The position numbers were made by a program, and so were the translations under genes. Positions 61,030-64,000 of a stretch of DNA of 64,000 nucleotides are shown one piece after another. The stretch's first letter is position 1; every line of letters starts with the position of its first letter. The stretch is taken from the NCBI GenBank assembly GCA_024399545.1, contig JAKSNS010000004.1:16994-80993 (forward strand). The letters are read 5' to 3'. The stretch is from Paludibacteraceae bacterium. Its GTDB lineage: Bacteria; Bacteroidota; Bacteroidia; Bacteroidales; Paludibacteraceae. Under the pieces are notes generated by a model. It was given only the letters and a program-made list of their open reading frames with translations, searched no databases and had not been told where the DNA came from.

Positions 61030-64000
61030 GTTGTGAATTGCTTTGAAATTTGTATCTTGAGCCCAAAACAAACAATGCCAGCCTTTACCTTGAATGTGGC
61101 TCTGGCGTTGTGAATTGCTTTGAAATTTGTATCTTGAGCCCAAAACAAACAATCTTCGGACTGACCAAGACTCCTGCATACCAGTTGTGAATTGCTTTGA
61201 AATTTGTATCTTGAGCCCAAAACAAACAATCGAAATCGGCAACGTCCTCGCCTTTTTCTAGTTGTGAATTGCTTTGAAATTTGTATCTTGAGCCCAAAAC
61301 AAACAATAATGTCTCTAATGTTACTAATATGGCATATGTTGTGAATTGCTTTGAAATTTGTATCTTGAGCCCAAAACAAACAATCGTTGCTGCCAAGGTC
61401 AATGAGTTAGTTGCGTTGTGAATTGCTTTGAAATTTGTATCTTGAGCCCAAAACAAACAATCTGGACCCCTTCTCGTTTGATGTGGTGATAGTTGTGAAT
61501 TGCTTTGAAATTTGTATCTTGAGCCCAAAACAAACAATTCGCTCGCACCCACCCCCCATCAAGTGTGTGTTGTGAATTGCTTTGAAATTTGTATCTTGAG
61601 CCCAAAACAAACAATTCCTTATAGTCTTGTGTCATAGTTTTCTAGTTGTGAATTGCTTTGAAATTTGTATCTTGAGCCCAAAACAAACAATCCGACATGA
61701 AACGTGACCTTACCCCTCTGGTTGTGAATTGCTTTGAAATTTGTATCTTGAGCCCAAAACAAACAATTGTTTCCTTCCATTTTTCAACTTCCTCTCTCGT
61801 TGTGAATTGCTTTGAAATTTGTATCTTGAGCCCAAAACAAACAATTTTCTCAGTCAAGACAGAAGGTTGGTCTCTGTTGTGAATTGCTTTGAAATTTGTA
61901 TCTTGAGCCCAAAACAAACAATCAAAATGTAACGTTGTCACTTGTATTTGCGTTGTGAATTGCTTTGAAATTTGTATCTTGAGCCCAAAACAAACAATAT
62001 TTACGCATAATCAACTCTAAGTCTATTGTTGTGAATTGCTTTGAAATTTGTATCTTGAGCCCAAAACAAACAATATATTTACTGATACCATCACAGGCGC
62101 AGTAGTTGTGAATTGCTTTGAAATTTGTATCTTGAGCCCAAAACAAACAATCATACGAGATTGCGGCAAAATTCCTCAATGTTGTGAATTGCTTTGAAAT
62201 TTGTATCTTGAGCCCAAAACAAACAATAGGAGAGAGCAAGCGTATAAATGCGATGACGTTGTGAATTGCTTTGAAATTTGTATCTTGAGCCCAAAACAAA
62301 CAATCGCAAGGGAGCAGATGTCAGGTGGTTTCGGTTGTGAATTGCTTTGAAATTTGTATCTTGAGCCCAAAACAAACAATAGTGTGTTGTGTTCCATCAA
62401 TAGGTGAGTGGTTGTGAATTGCTTTGAAATTTGTATCTTGAGCCCAAAACAAACAATTAAACCTGTTTTGACCGCCTCAACGGTAACGTTGTGAATTGCT
62501 TTGAAATTTGTATCTTGAGCCCAAAACAAACAATGCGGATTGATTGAACAGGATGCCATCTGGGTTGTGAATTGCTTTGAAATTTGTATCTTGAGCCCAA
62601 AACAAACAATTCACTGATGATGATAAAAAGTATCTCGATGGTTGTGAATTGCTTTGAAATTTGTATCTTGAGCCCAAAACAAACAATTTAGGTGAGACAC
62701 CTCAGAATGGAAGACTTGTTGTGAATTGCTTTGAAATTTGTATCTTGAGCCCAAAACAAACAATTAAACAGGGCTTGATTGTATTGCTCCTGCGGTTGTG
62801 AATTGCTTTGAAATTTGTATCTTGAGCCCAAAACAAACAATTGCCATATCGTCCTTTGCTTGTTGTGCCAAGTTGTGAATTGCTTTGAAATTTGTATCTT
62901 GAGCCCAAAACAAACAATAGTGAGTTGGCTCTTATCGGCAAGAATGTGTTGTGAATTGCTTTGAAATTTGTATCTTGAGCCCAAAACAAACAATCCCACC
63001 GCATAAAAAAAAGGTAATACGCAAGTTGTGAATTGCTTTGAAATTTGTATCTTGAGCCCAAAACAAACAATCTCGACGGCATCACAGTGCATTAGACTAT
63101 AGTTGTGAATTGCTTTGAAATTTGTATCTTGAGCCCAAAACAAACAATCAATTTTTGACTACCTAATCGACATTGAAGTTGTGAATTGCTTTGAAATTTG
63201 TATCTTGAGCCCAAAACAAACAATCTCTAAAATTCGCATAACAACATTCTAAGGTTGTGAATTGCTTTGAAATTTGTATCTTGAGCCCAAAACAAACAAT
63301 AATGTATGAAAGACGCATTAAGCACAGGAGTTGTGAATTGCTTTGAAATTTGTATCTTGAGCCCAAAACAAACAATGGTTTCACGGGTAGTTCTTAAATG
63401 AGTGAGGTTGTGAATTGCTTTGAAATTTGTATCTTGAGCCCAAAACAAACAATAAGAAGAGGGAGGCAAATGCGAATATGATAGTTGTGAATTGCTTTGA
63501 AATTTGTATCTTGAGCCCAAAACAAACAATCCCTGTTGGCTTGCGAAAGCAACGGAAGGAGTTGTGAATTGCTTTGAAATTTGTATCTTGAGCCCAAAAC
63601 AAACAATCACTACACCTTGTTAAATTCGGCACGCCTGGTTGTGAATTGCTTTGAAATTTGTATCTTGAGCCCAAAACAAACAATAGTGGCCGCCACAGGT
63701 AGTCTCACCATGAGGTTGTGAATTGCTTTGAAATTTGTATCTTGAGCCCAAAACAAACAATAAAACCCGGATATGATCCACACGCAATATAGTTGTGAAT
63801 TGCTTTGAAATTTGTATCTTGAGCCCAAAACAAACAATTATCTTGTTGCGGATTGTCTGCGTCTGTTCGTTGTGAATTGCTTTGAAATTTGTATCTTGAG
63901 CCCAAAACAAACAATTGGAGCCTGGTGCTCTATCCTCTCCTGTTTGTTGTGAATTGCTTTGAAATTTGTATCTTGAGCCCAAAACAAACAATCATACTCA
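61030..64000 (+). CRISPR. Type II-C-like CRISPR array, 39 repeats, runs off window
   Basis: 39 copies of a 47-bp repeat (GTTGTGAATTGCTTTG ... CCCAAAACAAACAAT), first at 61030, last complete at 63946-63992. There are 38 complete spacers of 29-31 bp, mostly 30, and a partial one at the edge. All repeats look identical and no spacer is duplicated. The repeat length, 30-bp spacers and GTTGTG start match Bacteroidetes Cas9 (II-C) loci. No cas gene is within the window. The strand is inferred from the repeat's 5' GTTG and from promoters reading rightward. Confidence 0.97.

Noticed and set aside
60996..63991. Many minus-strand open frames of 60-155 codons across the CRISPR array
   Set aside because: The 47-bp repeat happens to lack stop codons in all three minus frames, so every spacer without a stop extends a frame. 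The predicted proteins are only repeat translations.

Overview
The window comes from a member of the Bacteroidales (Bacteroidetes); I cannot name the genus. The evidence is: a fused SecDF, a secreted protein with a type IX secretion C-terminal domain, an RprY-type regulator, a DUF4491 protein and an HYC_CC_PP-type protein, an S21/Xer/HPF cluster, a tRNA-tuf-tRNA-secE-nusG cluster, promoters of the Bacteroidetes TTTG-N19-TAnnTTTG form, and a 47-bp type II-C-like CRISPR repeat.

Layout. 1-5.8 kb (mostly minus): translation and secretion core (three tRNAs, tuf, tRNA-Trp, secE, partial nusG), then rpsU-xer-hpf, rpiB and thiL. 5.8-11.4 kb (plus): an S41 protease, a THUMP RNA methyltransferase, a Ste24-like M48 protease and an iron alcohol dehydrogenase. 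11.4-12.2 kb: gene-free, full of inverted and direct repeats. 12.2-20.4 kb (minus): a tight seven-gene string (rsmA, corA, porin-like protein, C-N hydrolase, secreted flavodoxin, EF-hand membrane protein, transglutaminase-like lipoprotein). 20.5-23.7 kb (plus): gtrA-like gene, rprY, pckA. 23.8-28.9 kb (minus): an RND/MMPL exporter with a lipoprotein whose vWA domain is circularly permuted, and a hypothetical gene. 29.3-32.5 kb (plus): a metal-handling module (HYC_CC_PP protein, TonB-dependent receptor, HMA protein). 32.6-45.5 kb (plus): secDF, rbfA, an FtsX/LolCE-like permease, a Big_2 lipoprotein, then rseC-rnfBCDGEA and a Gate-domain membrane protein. 45.6-46.7 kb: repeats, a possible small RNA and tRNA-Ser. 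46.9-55.9 kb (plus): gcvP, a T9SS cargo protein, MATE and SMR exporters, a poly-lysine TonB-like protein, DUF4491 and folK. 55.9-58.9 kb (minus): a three-gene operon of unknown function and a DUF234-type ATPase. 58.9-60.5 kb: a dense block of non-coding repeats. 60.5-64 kb: CRISPR locus running off the window; no cas gene is in view.

The most unusual feature is at 60531-61076. Two CRISPR repeats are followed by a 111-residue gene with its own Bacteroidetes promoter. Its stop codon lies 2 bp before the first repeat of the main array (39 identical repeats in view). The gene and the array probably share a transcript. Other points worth following are the permuted vWA lipoprotein, three families of repeated non-coding elements with inverted arms (51-, 29- and 23-bp), and a 20-bp palindromic operator lying across a promoter.
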